The notes: a model not told the origin generated them from the letters alone. A stretch of DNA of 64,000 nt from Alligator mississippiensis (GCF_030867095.1 NC_081835.1:19786501-19850500), one strand, 5' to 3'; numbered from the stretch's first letter, positions 11,169-32,525 are shown. Numbers and translations are program-made.

Positions 11169-13924
11169 ACGGTGTGGGCAGACAAGGTTCCTTGGGTGAA
11201 TTTGATATCTTTTATTAGGCCAACCCAAATGGTTGGAGAATAGTTATTAAGCAAGCTTTTGGGTTCAAAAACCCTTCGTCAGGCTAAGGACGCTGCAGCA
11301 GTTGCTGCGTGCTCTTCCTGGATGGAATGAAAAGTAAAGAAGCCAGGGGCTGGGCTGGGGAGTCAGTTGCCAGGCAGATTGTAATGTATCAAAAATCCAA
11401 TGTCTATGTTTAGTCCATGATCTCTAGTATCCAGGAGGTTGATGAAATGGAGCTCATAGGCTCGTCTCTGGGAAGTGTTGTGTAAGTTTCCCTTGAGGAT
11501 CAGGACTGAGAGATTGGAGAGAGAGTGGCCCCCCTGTGAGAAATGTGCCCCCACCAGTAACTGGGTGTTTCTGTCTTCGATGGATTTCCGGTGTGCGTTC
11601 ATTCTGGTGTGCAGTTGTTGTCTGGTCTCTCCTACATATTTTCCATCAGGGCATTTGGTGCATTGGATGAGGTATATCACATTTCTGGAGGTGCAGCTGT
11701 AAGATCCAGGGATGCCGATGGCTCTGTTGTGGGGTGTAGTAATAGTGGGGGTGGTGGAGATGTGTTGGCAGGTTTTGCATTTCTTGTCATGGCACGGTCT
11801 GGATCCTTTTGGTGTGTTCTGGGCTTGAGGAAGTTTGCTTCTGGTGATGAGGTTGGCGAGGTTCGGTGCTTGTCTGAAGGCTAGGATGGGTGGCTCTGGG
11901 AAGATCTTTTTAAGAATAGGGTCTTTTTCTAATATGGGTTCCAATTTTTTGAGGATTTTCCGTACAGGTTCAAGGGATGGGTGATAGGTCATAACCAGCG
12001 GTGTGCGATTTGTGGGTTTTTCTTCTGTACTGCAGCAGTTCTTCACGTGGTATCCAGGTGGCTCTTTCAAACGTGCGATCTACCTCTCTGGAGGAGTGTC
12101 CTTGCTGGGTGAAAGCCTTTTTAAGATTGGTGAGGTGGCAATCCCGGGTGTTCTCTTCAGTACAGATGCGGTAGTATCTGAGGGCTTGGCTGTACATACA
12201 GCTTTTTTGGTGTGTTTCGGGTGATTGCTGGTTCTGTGCAGATACGTATGTTGGTCTGTGGGTTTCTTGTATACTGTGGTCTGTATTTTACCCTTCTGGA
12301 TACTGATCCTTGTGTCTAAAAAGGGGACGTTGGTGTTGGAGTATTCTAAAGAAAGTCGGATGGAGGGATGGTGACTGTTGAATTTCTGGTGGAACTCAAT
12401 TAGAGATTCCAGGTTCTCACTCCAAATGATGATGTCATGGATATATCGTAAGTACAGCAAGGGTTTGATGGTGCAGTTCTTGAGGAAGTCTTCTTCCAGG
12501 TGGCTCATAAAAAGGTTGGCATACTGGGGGGCCATTTTAGTGCCCATAGCTGTTCCCATCATCTGGAGGAAGTGTTGATTATTAAAAGTGAAATTGTTGT
12601 GTGTGAGGATGAAGTGTATAAGCTCAGTGATATCTTTGGGTCTGTATTCTGGGTTGTAATCTTGTTCCTGTAAATATGTAAGGCAGGCATGGATGCCATC
12701 CTGTTGTGGGATGTTGGTGCATAGGCTGGTAACGTCCATTGTGGCTAGGAGTGTGTTGCTGGGAAGGTGGTCTATGTTTTTAAGTTTCCGTAGCAAGTCT
12801 GTGGTGTCTTGGACAAAACTTGCTCTGTGGGTGACAAGCGTTTTTAGGATGGATTCAACAAAACCTGATATTTCCTCAGTTAGGGTCCCATGGTTGGATA
12901 TGATAGGTCTGCCAGGGTTCCCTTGTTTGTGGATTTAAGGGAGCATGTAAAAAGTCCCCGGGTTAGGTAGCGGGGGGATCAAGGTCTGTAGTTTTTCTTG
13001 TAGTCTTGATGGAAATGATTTGATGGTATTGTTGAGTTTTTTGGTGAAAAGGGGAGTAGGATCTTCTTGTAGTTCTTTGTAGTAGGTGGTGTCAGAGCTG
13101 TCTGTTGGCTTCCTTTATGTAATCCTCACCGTTTAGGATGACTATGGCTCCTCCTTTATCTGCTGGTTTTATTACTATTTGGTGGTTAGATCTTAGAGAT
13201 TCTATGGCCTTTTTCTCTGGTAGAGAGAGGTTGTGGTGCTGGTGGTGTTGCTGATCATTTCATTGTTCATTCTTTCCCTGAAGTAGTCAATGTAGCAGTC
13301 AAGGTTAGGGTTTCGTCCACTGCGAGGTGTCGAGTCTGATTTTTTGGGGGTTTTTTTGGCATTGATCTTTTCTTGAATGTTGTCAGAGGATGAGTTGTTG
13401 TTGGGAGTGGGTTCAGTTTGGTCGTGGAAATATTCTTTGAGGCGCAGGCGTCGGAAGAATTCTTCTAGTTCTCCGCATTGAAGTATTTTATTAGGGTATT
13501 TTTCTGGACAGAAATTTAGGCCTTTAGAAAGGACAGATTTTTCAGTTTTGGTAAGTGTGTGTGTGGAGAGATTGATAATATTTGTGGGTTGGTTGCTGCT
13601 TGCAGTTTCATCAAGTCTGAGGTTGGAAGGTCGTAAGGTGTTGGTGTTGTTCCTCTGATGGTTGTTTTGTGGCTGGGGAGCTTGTTCTTGGAGTAATTTG
13701 TTCCATTTCTTCTTTTTATGTAGGATGAATGCTGTAGAAAGTTTTTCGTAGTCTTTTTGTATCCGCTGTATATTGTCAGGGAACATGCATGGATTTCTGT
13801 CTTTTAAGTTGTTGTAGTGTATGATTACGGTGTGTACACTTTGTGTCAGGAAGGCAAATGAACATTTCATAGACATTAAGGCTGGAAGGGACCTCATAAG
13901 ATCATCGGGTCCAGCCCCCAAATT
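11169..13924 (-). mobile_element. Penelope-like retroelement, degraded
   Basis: Three open stretches on the - strand in the expected order give the identification. 13202-13921 is the lysine- and asparagine-rich N-terminal region. 12080-12796 is a reverse transcriptase with PLE-type sequences such as NTLLATMDVTSLCTNIPQ and MGTKMAPQYANLFM. 11363-12070 ends in a GIY-YIG-type endonuclease domain (VIYLIQCTKCPDGKYVGET then RMNAHRKSI). The frames are not continuous and the RT catalytic box is altered, so the copy looks dead. The 3' tail (11190-11290) has the typical PLE end with a hammerhead-like core. The 5' end is joined to a short reptile repeat tail at about 13865-13920 (AGGCTGGAAGGGACC). Confidence 0.88.
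11252..11283 (-). other. Hammerhead-ribozyme-like core in the Penelope tail
   Basis: Read on the - strand, the tail contains CUGACGA, then a GGGUU/AACCC stem, then AAAAGC where a working hammerhead has GAAA. Hammerhead motifs in Penelope terminal regions are established for the family. One conserved base differs here, so activity is doubtful. Confidence 0.6.
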
Positions 13925-14117
13925 TTTTTCTTATTACTATTACATTTTAAAAACCTGCTGGACTACGGTATAAATCGGATTCAACATGTAATATTTATTT
14001 TAATGAATGCCCTATCACTTATCTCCTAGGTGACTCTCAGTAGTTTCCTAGAGACATGTATCTAATTCCTGGAGACTCCAGGGCAATCCTGAAGGGTTAG
14101 CAACGCTACTGATCCTT

Positions 14118-14402
14118 TCCTCCAAGAACGTATCCAATCCCCTTTTGAATCTGGCTAAACTATCAGCGTCCATCGCACTGGGTGACAATGAGTCCCACAC
14201 TTTAACAACGCGCTGGGTGAAAAAACTTCCGTTTTTTTACGCTTATGGCCTACTCATTTCATTTTGTGACCCTTGCCTTGTATGGCAAGAGACAGTAAAC
14301 AATAAATCCCTATTGACTTTCTCTTCGCCATTTAGTATTTTGTAAACCCCACAAGACTCTTTTCGAAGCTAACTAGGCCTAGTCTCCTTTAGTCTCTCCT
14401 TA
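14118..14402 (-). mobile_element. CR1-type LINE 3' fragment
   Basis: The reverse complement reads like the 3' part of a CR1 open frame: first the region ending in AAATACTAAATGGCGAAGAG, then the block with AAAACGGAAGTTTTTTCACC, and then the stretch with GGATACGTTCTTGGAGG. The copy is old, diverged and 5'-truncated. It sits directly beside the split MITE and Penelope element. Confidence 0.6.
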
Positions 14403-14899
14403 TCTGGGGCAGGGGCGCTGGGCTGCTTTTGCTGTATGGTGCCGCCAACGCCGCTCGCAGTGAAGGGGGTGGTTGTGCCTGCTGTTGGTGTGTTGGTTGG
14501 AGCAGACTACAGTGCACGTGAACTGGGTGCTGTGCAGGAGCAGGCCCTGGCGCAGGGGAATGCCAGGCGTGGGTTAGTGCTAGCACAGAGGGGCCCCACT
14601 TGCAGGGGCTGTTGTGGGTCTTTACAGGAACAGTCGGGCACTGCTCGCCTGTCCGTGTTGAAGCTGCTTGAAGGAATGCATGTGCCTGCTGGGGCTGGAG
14701 AACAGATGTGCCTTTAGCCTCTCTGCAGAGCCAGCAGCTGGGTGGGGAGAGCAGGGGCTTTGCTTCCTGTCCCAAAGCGCAAGGATGTCACAGCACCTGA
14801 CACCTGCCAGGAGCCCAGGGCCCCTGTGCATCCATAGGGCCAGCTGTCACTGCACCACCCAGTCTAGGGAGGAGTCAGGAAGGCAAAACCACTCTGCTC

Positions 14900-15250
14900 T
14901 GTGGCCTCAGGCAAGTGTGGCGGGAGCTCAAAGCGCAGCGAGTGGGAACAGGTGGCGATGGGACTCGAACCTGGCGCACAAGGGAGGCCTCTTGTCATTC
15001 ACCCCTTTTCAGCCACGCTGCTTCCGCTCGCTCCGCACCGCTGCTGCCGCGCATGCGCCGCGAACACCGAAGGGCGCTCCGCTATGGCAGCAGCGCCCCC
15101 TGGCGGACAAGCCGGGAAGGGCGGATCGCCTCCAGCGCGGAAAGCAGCGAGGCTTGGTCCGTCCCTGCACTCCCGCCCCCGGGGAGCCGCGCCCTCAGCA
15201 CAATCGGTCCGGGGCCGCACACACAAGGGCTCCTGATGCTGCAGCAGGAA
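14900..15250. promoter_or_regulatory. CpG-rich patch with NRF1 and CTCF motifs
   Basis: This short stretch is much richer in CG than its surroundings. It has a perfect NRF1 palindrome GCGCATGCGC at 15049-15058. At 15091-15109 it has CAGCGCCCCCTGGCGGACA, which on the - strand reads CCGCCAGGGGGCGCTG, a near-consensus CTCF motif. It lies about 0.6 kb beyond the probable end of RPN1. It could be an insulator, a promoter for an unannotated RNA, or both. The long + strand frame over it (14668-15366) is best read as a GC-rich artefact. Confidence 0.6.
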
Positions 15251-15834
15251 TAAGGGCCGGTAGAGCAAACAGGGGCAGGTGCCTCCCAGCCCCCGAGGAG
15301 GAGCAGAAAGGAAGGTGGGAGAATAAAGCAATACCTGGAGTACCCAGAGAAGATCCCCACTCCTAGCACATGGTGATGGCCCTGGCCCTTTGCCCAGCTG
15401 GCCTTAGCCCTCAGGCTCCTTCTTTTTCAGCATGGCCCAGCTCCTACCTATGGTGAATCAGGTCCACACTGCACGTGGGTGGGAGCAGAAGAGAAAATCC
15501 CCGAGGGATCCAGCACTCGAGGACAGCACCCAGGCAAGAGGCCAAGGCTTCTAGAGACTGGCTTCAGGAACAAACGGAACTAATGTGCCCTCTCCCAGCT
15601 TTATTTCAACCCGGTCTCTCCTCCACAACTCATTTAAAAAAAAGAAAACGCAGCACAGGCTTGCATGCAGCTGGTTTGGCCACCCCGTGGTTCTTTTTAA
15701 ACAGGCTCAAAACACTGCTGCCTGAAAAACAATGCTTTTGTGACAAAAGTCACAGTATAACCCCCCTCTTCCTTTATTTCCTTATCCCCAAAATATAAAA
15801 GTATAACTTCAAGGGGGAGCAATTTTTGTAAAGC

Positions 15835-16255
15835 CTTTGGAAAACAAAATGGCCTTTATTCTTTCTAGACCTGTTTCTGCATGCAGAAGGTCAGGCTCAT
15901 TATGTAAGGACAGCCAGGGCTTCTGCTCACAGCAAAATACAGAGTTGGAGACTTGTTTTAAACTAGTTTAGTCTTTCATGTATGGAACCCCGTTGCATTG
16001 AATTACGAGGTGCCGTACAATGGTCCCTGACATGGCAGTAGCTATGGAGACAGGTTCTAAAAACAAAAGGTCTAAGGTTTAAAAAAAAAAAAAAAAAAAA
16101 ATTATTTGCAGGCAACATTTTCCACTTCGCATTTTCCCCCTTCCCCATTTTTCTGGCTGAAGAGCAGGACAGGTTTGGCTCAGTGTGTCCTCTCCCAGGC
16201 CTTTTAATCTCACTTCGTTTTTCTCCCCCTTCCTCTAACTGCTCGCGTTCTGAAG
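15835..16255 (-). other. RPN1: 3' UTR and poly(A) site of RPN1
   Basis: The stop codon on the - strand is at 16256-16258. The first good poly(A) signal, AATAAA on the - strand, is at 15855-15860, giving a 3' UTR of about 0.4 kb. A run of more than 20 A on the + strand at about 16080-16101 (T in the transcript) lies inside it. The cleavage point is estimated. Confidence 0.55.
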
Positions 16256-26783
<10,528 letters not shown>

Positions 26784-26940
26784 CGCCGCCACCTCCTGCG
26801 CCGCCGCCGCTGCCGCCGGGGAGGGCACAAGATGGCGGCGCCCAGGCCGAGGGAGGGACAAGATGGCGGCGCCCACTGGGGGCGGGGCACAAGATGGCGG
26901 CGCCCGGGACCGCAAGGACCCCGTCACCATGGCAACCGGG
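26784..26940 (-). promoter_or_regulatory. RPN1: RPN1 promoter / 5' UTR with three YY1 motifs and an X-box
   Basis: The CpG island directly upstream of the RPN1 start codon. CAAGATGGCGGC, the YY1 core, occurs at 26828-26839, 26859-26870 and 26890-26901, each start exactly 31 bp from the next; the first 16 bases of each unit are identical. GTCACCATGGCAAC at 26923-26936 fits the RFX X-box. No TATA box is seen. The transcription start cannot be fixed from the sequence but probably lies among the YY1 motifs, as is usual for this class. The island reaches into exon 1 and intron 1 (to about 26280). Confidence 0.8.
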
Positions 26941-27019
26941 AGGGCCGCTCAGTTGCCGGGGAGGTGGGGCCCTAAATTGACAACCACCCCCCCGAGTTGT
27001 GACTCATAATCACCAACTG

Positions 27020-27125
27020 TTTCAAGGGTTTCTGTGTGTGATGTCTTTTATCTGACCAGCTCTATAGTTGGGATAGAGTTAGACAAGCTTTCCAGCGCAA
27101 GCCGTCCTTCATCAGGTCACTAAAG
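27020..27125 (-). mobile_element. Penelope tail fragment with hammerhead-like core
   Basis: On the - strand the tail carries CUGAUGA (27115-27109) and GAAA (27092-27089), then GCUUGUCUAAC and the end region ATAAAAGACATC. This is the terminal region of Penelope-like elements. No coding part is present. Both hammerhead boxes are intact, but the stem between them is poorly paired. Confidence 0.7.
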
Positions 27126-27162
27126 ACACTGTCCCAAAATAAATCCTTGCCTCTCCCTTAGT

Positions 27163-27214
27163 TTTACTGGAAGGTGCTTTCATTTGCTATACCAATACAT
27201 TATGTAGAACAGCA
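27163..27214 (+). repeat. Short repeat with 30-bp core, orientation B
   Basis: Pairs with 25568-25620. The flank TTTACTGGAAGGTGCTTTC is in the same direction, while the core at 27185-27214 (TGCTATACCAATACATTATG...) is the reverse complement of the other core at 28 of 30 positions. Each core begins TGCT and ends AGCA. Confidence 0.65.
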
Positions 27215-27430
27215 CATCAAACAAATAAGTCCTTGCCTATCCCCTAACACCTGCACCACTAGGCCTCCCCCAGCACCATCGCTCTTAGCGCTGCCAACCA
27301 TTTAAGGTCCTGTTGTAAAATCTTCAGAGTCCACAGCATTGGGCTAAGCGCTCAGTGAAAAGCTAAAGCAGAGCAGGCTTGCATGCATAGACTGTCCTAG
27401 GATGGGAGAAAAGACCATGCAAGAGCCGTA

Positions 27431-27453
27431 GTCAGGTCAGGTCAGGTCAGGTC
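27431..27453 (+). repeat. Pentanucleotide array (GTCAG)n
   Basis: Four perfect GTCAG units plus GTC. It contains overlapping AGGTCA nuclear-receptor half sites, at a 5-bp period that does not match standard receptor spacing. A similar (AGATC)4 array is at 28816-28835. Confidence 0.9.
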
Positions 27454-29425
27454 TTGGGTGGAAACCATCCATGTAGATTAGACCCAAAAGCAGCCCTGAA
27501 TCGGTGTTGTGGTCCCTAGCTAAAGGGAGAGATGAACCATTGCATTTTGCAGATGCCTGGGTGGGCGATGTTACACTTTATAGTTGCTGTGGAGAGAGGG
27601 TGCTGGTGTCTGAAGAGACGGACCCGGGTGCGCTGTTGTGCGGGTGCCGGGGAGGGTGGTGCAGTGGTTCTTGCTGTAGGACTCCTGTTGGGTGTTGGTG
27701 GTCGGGACCAGACAAAGCGGTGACGGTGCTCTTTTAATTCTCTCTTCCATCCTGAATTTGTGAGCTCTTCTTTTCTGATAGTTTGTCTTGTCTGACTGCC
27801 ACTTGTTACTCTTCTTTTCCTAGATTTAAAAAAAAAGTTTAATTAAACTGAACCAAAATCTAAAAAGTTCGTTAAGAAAATCAAAATTGTCAAGTGTCAA
27901 TGCTAAAGTAAAATGTTAGCAACTCAATAGCAAAAAGGGGCCAGAGCCAGAAACCCAAAACAACTAAGACAAAGTAACTAGAACTGAATTAACCCAGGCA
28001 AACAGAAGTTCTTGTAGAAGCTTTATTGGCTGAACAGATGATTGTGCGTTGAGATAATTGTCATTCTGCACTAAATACCTAAAATAGATAATATCAAGAC
28101 ACAGATTATATATCATGTTTGCAGGACTGGAGCTGAAGACTGACAGCTCCTCAGTGCAGGTATCAGTTTTCTCTGATTGTTCAATGGAGCGTGATAAGGA
28201 GCGGGGCTTCTGTGCTATTGCAGTACAAGTGAAAAATAACTTTGCAGAACTAGGCAGAGCCTGCCAAATGTGAAAATTAGTAGGGTCAGAGCACAGGAGC
28301 AAACATCCATGGCTACTGGATGGTAAAAACCATGGACTGAAACACAAACATTTTTTAAATGATTCATCAGAATTGACCCACTTCCTCTGCTAGCTTCTAT
28401 ATTCCACAAGTAATTACGACCCTGTTCTTTTGAATGGTCTTATTCTTTTACTTAATTAGGTTATCTCTGTTTCACATGACCTTTACTTGGTTTGTAGCTA
28501 TTTTGGATAACTTCTTTTGTCTCCACAGGTTTACTGGCCTCTTTCCCTTCTGTAAATGATTATTTTCATTTGCATGAGAGTTAAACAAAGATCACTGTTT
28601 TACCTGGTATTTATCTTAAGCCATCTGCTTCTTTCCTAGATCTGAAGGGCATTTTGTGCCTGAAAACTTATCTAGCATCTGTCCCAACCGTAGAGCTGGT
28701 TCAGTAAAAGATATTACAGAATAAGTTGTCTCAGAAATGTGGTAAGGACCTTAGCTAAAGATGGTCCCAGATGGGAAACTTTGGCTCCAAGTCCAAATTT
28801 CCTAGTAGCTGGGGGAGATCAGATCAGATCAGATCCAGGTGAGGCCTCTGGTACCAACACTTTAGAATGACATAAATGCCTCCTTTATTTCTTCTCTATC
28901 CCTTTGATCCCTGGACTGGGTGGTGGAGACTTCTCACCAGACAAGCCGCTTCAATGTTTGTAATTTATTTTGATTAAACAAGTGCTAGTATAAGCCTGAC
29001 AGCTTGGAAAGTAGAATGCACTTAGCACCATAAAAGTATAGGAGGGAGCAGTTTCACTCGCCCAATCCTGCCTGTGTGTCTCAAGCAGTGGCTGCATTTT
29101 GGTGATATTTTCAGGCAACGTACTAGCAACCAAAAAATGATATGGCCTGGAGAGATCCCAGGGGCAGCAGTCATGTTCTCTTTCCCCCAAGCTGTGGGGA
29201 GCAGATGGGGTAAGAAAATGCACGAGGTTCCTTTGGCTGGCTCAGGCTTGGGTCCCATTGTCTCCTGAGGAGGAACTTAGTAAATGGGAACACAGTTCCT
29301 GTTCTGACAAAGACTGCCTAGATTAGGAAGATGGGAATGTGATGTGTGGGGCCTAAAACAAAAGGGATTGGCTTAATTTAAGTCTGTCAGCCTTGCCAAG
29401 GTCCCTCACGGATGTGGCTGATCTG
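27454..29425. other. Intergenic, no gene recognised
   Basis: Sequence of mixed composition with small open frames only. The longest, 127 codons on the - strand at 27964-28347, has no recognisable domain. The only structured feature is (AGATC)4 at 28816-28835. Confidence 0.5.
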
Positions 29426-29707
29426 TAGGGCTGTGCGAGGCTTCGGATCCAGAGAAGCTTCGGAGGCTTCGGGGTCCGAAGCAACACATTCAGGTTGAAG
29501 CACTGGCCTCATTTGGCTTCCCGAAGCGTTTCGGAGCTTCCGAAGATCTTTGGAGCCACCTTGATCTCCGAGGTGGCTCCAAAGCTTCGGAGCTGCTTTA
29601 GCCGGATCGAGGCGGAAACCCAGTCCGGAGATCTGGATCGGATCGCGGCCATCCAAAGTGGCCGGATCCGAAGCTGGATCAGATAGCTGCCGACTCCCAC
29701 AGGCCTA
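29426..29707. mobile_element. hAT-like element with perfect 8-bp TSD
   Basis: A 282-bp element with ends TAGGGCTGTG and the inverse of TAGGCCTGTG. The target duplication CTGATCTG is perfect at 29418-29425 and 29708-29715. The inside is unusually CG-rich and built from repeated, often inverted CTTCGGA/TCCGAAG words. There is no coding capacity. The right ends of the elements near 55974-56740 and 60238-60885 have related terminal sequence. Confidence 0.85.
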
Positions 29708-29715
29708 CTGATCTG

Positions 29716-31504
29716 TGCCTGTGCTGTTGGCGTGCAGCAGTTTGTTCTCCTGGGAAAGATCGCTCTTTGTGCCAGTGCCACTTCCATTGCCCATAGCCCC
29801 AGTCTGCCTTTTCCTCCATCTCAGATGAGATAAATCAGCCCCAGACTGGCTTTATAGACTCTTTATACACCCAGCTTTATACACCTGACTCTACCACGCA
29901 GGAGCAATTTATCCCTCTAGCAAACAGCCCTCAGTGCTAGACAAAACAAATGAGCATCTATATTTACATTGGAGATATTGTCACACACAATGCCCTGGCT
30001 TTGAGCTTTGCATCCAGAGCCAAAGTCTGCCCTTCCTTTCCCAGATCTAAACTCTCCTGAATTTAGGAGTTCCAAATCTGAACTACCTAAAGCCTCATGT
30101 ATTCAGACCATTTTTGTATAATCGTATAATAATTCCGGCTGAATGAGATCAGAATCCAGAGTTTGGATCCATCATGGACTTAAATAGCAAAGTGACACTG
30201 AACCCATGCAATACTAGCACTGCCTCTGAAGCTTTGACTCTATCCCATGGTCCCAAGTCTTCTTTATTGCACCACTGTTGTCTTTTTGGAGCTTGCATCA
30301 AGAATGAAGTTGGCCCTGTAGGCCCAATTCACTTGTGTCCTGCACTTGTACAGTCATTAAACACGTGGATTCAGGTATGGCATTGCCTTTGCCCAAGTGT
30401 CAATTAATGTGTGTGATGCAGGGCATCAAAGAATGGAGCCCTGGAAGTTTACTTCTGCTTTGTGTGTAGTTTTACAAGGCAGCACTAGCACAGGGAGAGG
30501 CTGATTTTAAATATATATTTAAAATCAGCTCCTTGCTGGAACACGCCTCCAGGACTGCAGAATTCTCAGCTTTTCTCTCCTTATCTCCACCTTTGTCTTT
30601 CCCTCCCTGTGGGAGTCAGTTTAAAATTTTTTGAGATGAATATTTATGTAATAAGGCTGCGAAGGAGAAAAAAGAAGCCAGAAGGAGCCATAGCAGATGT
30701 GCTGAGAAAGCATGGAGTGGGAGGTAGGTTGCTCGTTAAAGCACTTGAAAAATCAGATGGCTGGTGACAACTCATTACATATCACCAGTTCTTTTTCTTC
30801 AAGTTATAGTGCATTTATAAAGGGGTTTGGGCTTTATTTTGGTGGGGATGTAGGGCCCAAGCTTATTCCTAAGAGAATCAGTGGAGATGAGGAAGCCCTG
30901 GGAGGATGTCGTTTGTATTTGCCACATTGTATTTGCCACACTCCCATTTTATTTGCAAGCTATACATAAACAGCTGTGTTCAGGAATCACCAGGGAACTG
31001 TTCTGAAGCCTGTCTAAGAAGGAGCCTTTGGCAAGCTGACACAACTAACATACAGCCAGAAAAGCTGTGAAGCTTGGTGAATTGTTTCCGAACCCCCGTG
31101 TTAGAGTCAGAAGAACAAGGGGTCTCCCCCAGTTTGAAAGGTATAAGAGTATCATCATCACCTTAGAGTATCTGACCAACCTTCCTTTGGTCCACATGCA
31201 CATGCCTAGTGGCAAGGCATCACATTTCTTGAGATGCTGGCTACTAGGCAGTAGGCTTCTGGCTCCCTCTTATCTCCTCGGCCATGTGAGCAGCTGGGCT
31301 CACTCTAGCTTTCCCACCTGGCAGAGGAAATACCATGACCATGAAGGTGACAGGGGGAAGTACTCTGACCAGGTAGGTCACTTAAAAATGGCTTTGTGTA
31401 GTGGAGGGTGCACCCTTATCTACTTGAGAGCAGGACTCCCTATGAGAACCTCATCGTTAGCATCCCACTGGTCAGCTTCCAGTGGAAGGATCTCAGCTAC
31501 ACAC
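29716..31504. other. Intergenic, no gene recognised
   Basis: No exon or repeat was recognised apart from the 30-bp palindrome at 30500-30529. A 164-codon open frame on the + strand (31067-31561) runs into the dispersed repeat and shows no domain. Confidence 0.5.
30500..30529. repeat. Perfect 30-bp palindrome
   Basis: A fully self-complementary sequence with arms GCTGATTTTAAATAT and its inverse and no spacer, with an AT-rich centre. It could extrude a cruciform. No surrounding element was recognised. Confidence 0.9.
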
Positions 31505-31870
31505 GGACTTCATGGAAATGGGGGATTCCGCCCTAGCTTGCTCCTGTGGCCATATGGCTGAGGGCAAGCGAAACGGAGGCATCTGAACCCCAAGCCTCCG
31601 GGCTTCGGCCTTCACATAGATTTCAGACATTAGAGGATGGAAGGGACCTTGCGAGATCATCGAGTCCAGCCCCCATGACCTAGGCAGGAAGTCTGCTGGG
31701 GTCAAATAGGCCATAGGATGCCTGTCAAAGGATTTGGAAGTATCTGAAGCTCCACGCTGAAAAGTCTCGGGTGGAGGGTACTTGCTGATAGTAGGGCCAC
31801 ATAAAGTTTTTTAATGATTCAAAGGATTCAGAACTGATCTGGATAATTTGACCTGGACATGAAAATTTGT
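31505..31870 (-). repeat. Dispersed repeat, copy 2, with an inserted short repeat
   Basis: The reverse complement matches 4395-4628 in order. The match is interrupted by about 31612-31722, which reads ACATTAGAGGATGGAAGGGA then GAGTCCAGCCCCCATGACC, a common crocodilian repeat tail; a relative is at 13865-13920. The insert is absent from copy 1, so it arrived after this family spread. Confidence 0.6.
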
Positions 31871-32359
31871 TCTTAAAAAAACAAACAAAACCCTGTCCAA
31901 AATTGAAGTCAGGATTTTTTAAGCTCACTTGGTTCAAAGAAGGAGCTGGATTTGTGCATAAACAAAGTGGCTTATAAAAAGCCTTCTGTCCCAAATCCCC
32001 AACACAGACATTACAGTGATGCTAATATCCTGCCCTTCTGGTACTTTCAAGCCAAATCACTCAAACCAGTCCGCAGTAACTAAGCCTGATAATGCCAGCT
32101 GCGAGATCCAAGAGGCAGAGACCCCGTTGAAATGAAAGCAACTTGAGTTAGAGGGTCTGTATGGCTATTAACCAACTATGTGAATCTAGGACCAGAAGTG
32201 AAGACCAATTCTGTATCTAGAGGAAACTGCAAGGGAAATTTTGGTCAGCTGAAAGTAACATCCTGAGATGGAATCTGATTAACCTACAGAATAATAATAC
32301 AGTTAGCCCTTAGCTTTGCTCTCTGGATTGCTAATATTTATAGTGTCACATAAAGGAGG

Positions 32360-32475
32360 TGTTCTGAGGTGGGAATGTTCCTGCATTTTACAGAATGTGG
32401 TTTAAAAGAAGTGAAACAACTTGCTTCATGTCATACTAAAACTGAATGACAGCCAAAAGTAAGCGCTGTAAGTTT
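32360..32475 (-). mobile_element. Possible MIR SINE remnant
   Basis: ATTTTACAGAATGTGG...AGTGAAACAACTTGCTTCATG resembles the reverse complement of the MIR core. It is heavily diverged. A second MIR-like scrap may lie at 33135-33185 (GTAATCCTCACAGCATCCCTG). Confidence 0.4.
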
Positions 32476-32525
32476 GTCTCCCATGCTTATGTGACTAGAT
32501 AAGAATATCCAGAGTTATATAACAG

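Larger units (their letters stand above)
11063..14109 (+). repeat. MITE-like repeat, split in two by a Penelope element
   Basis: The left half (about 11063-11168) begins AGGGTTGCCAACTCTGAATC and the right half (about 13940-14109) ends CTGAAGGGTTAGCAAC, an imperfect inverted end. Both halves match, in the same order and strand, the uninterrupted copy at 49288-49580: the left half matches about 49288-49395 and the right half about 49430-49580. The roughly 2.8 kb between them is the Penelope-like element. The family is not named here; the ends suggest a non-autonomous DNA transposon. Confidence 0.65.

Noticed and set aside
14668-15366. 232-codon open frame on the + strand over the CpG patch
   Set aside because: GC-rich sequence with few stops; several overlapping frames on both strands are equally open.
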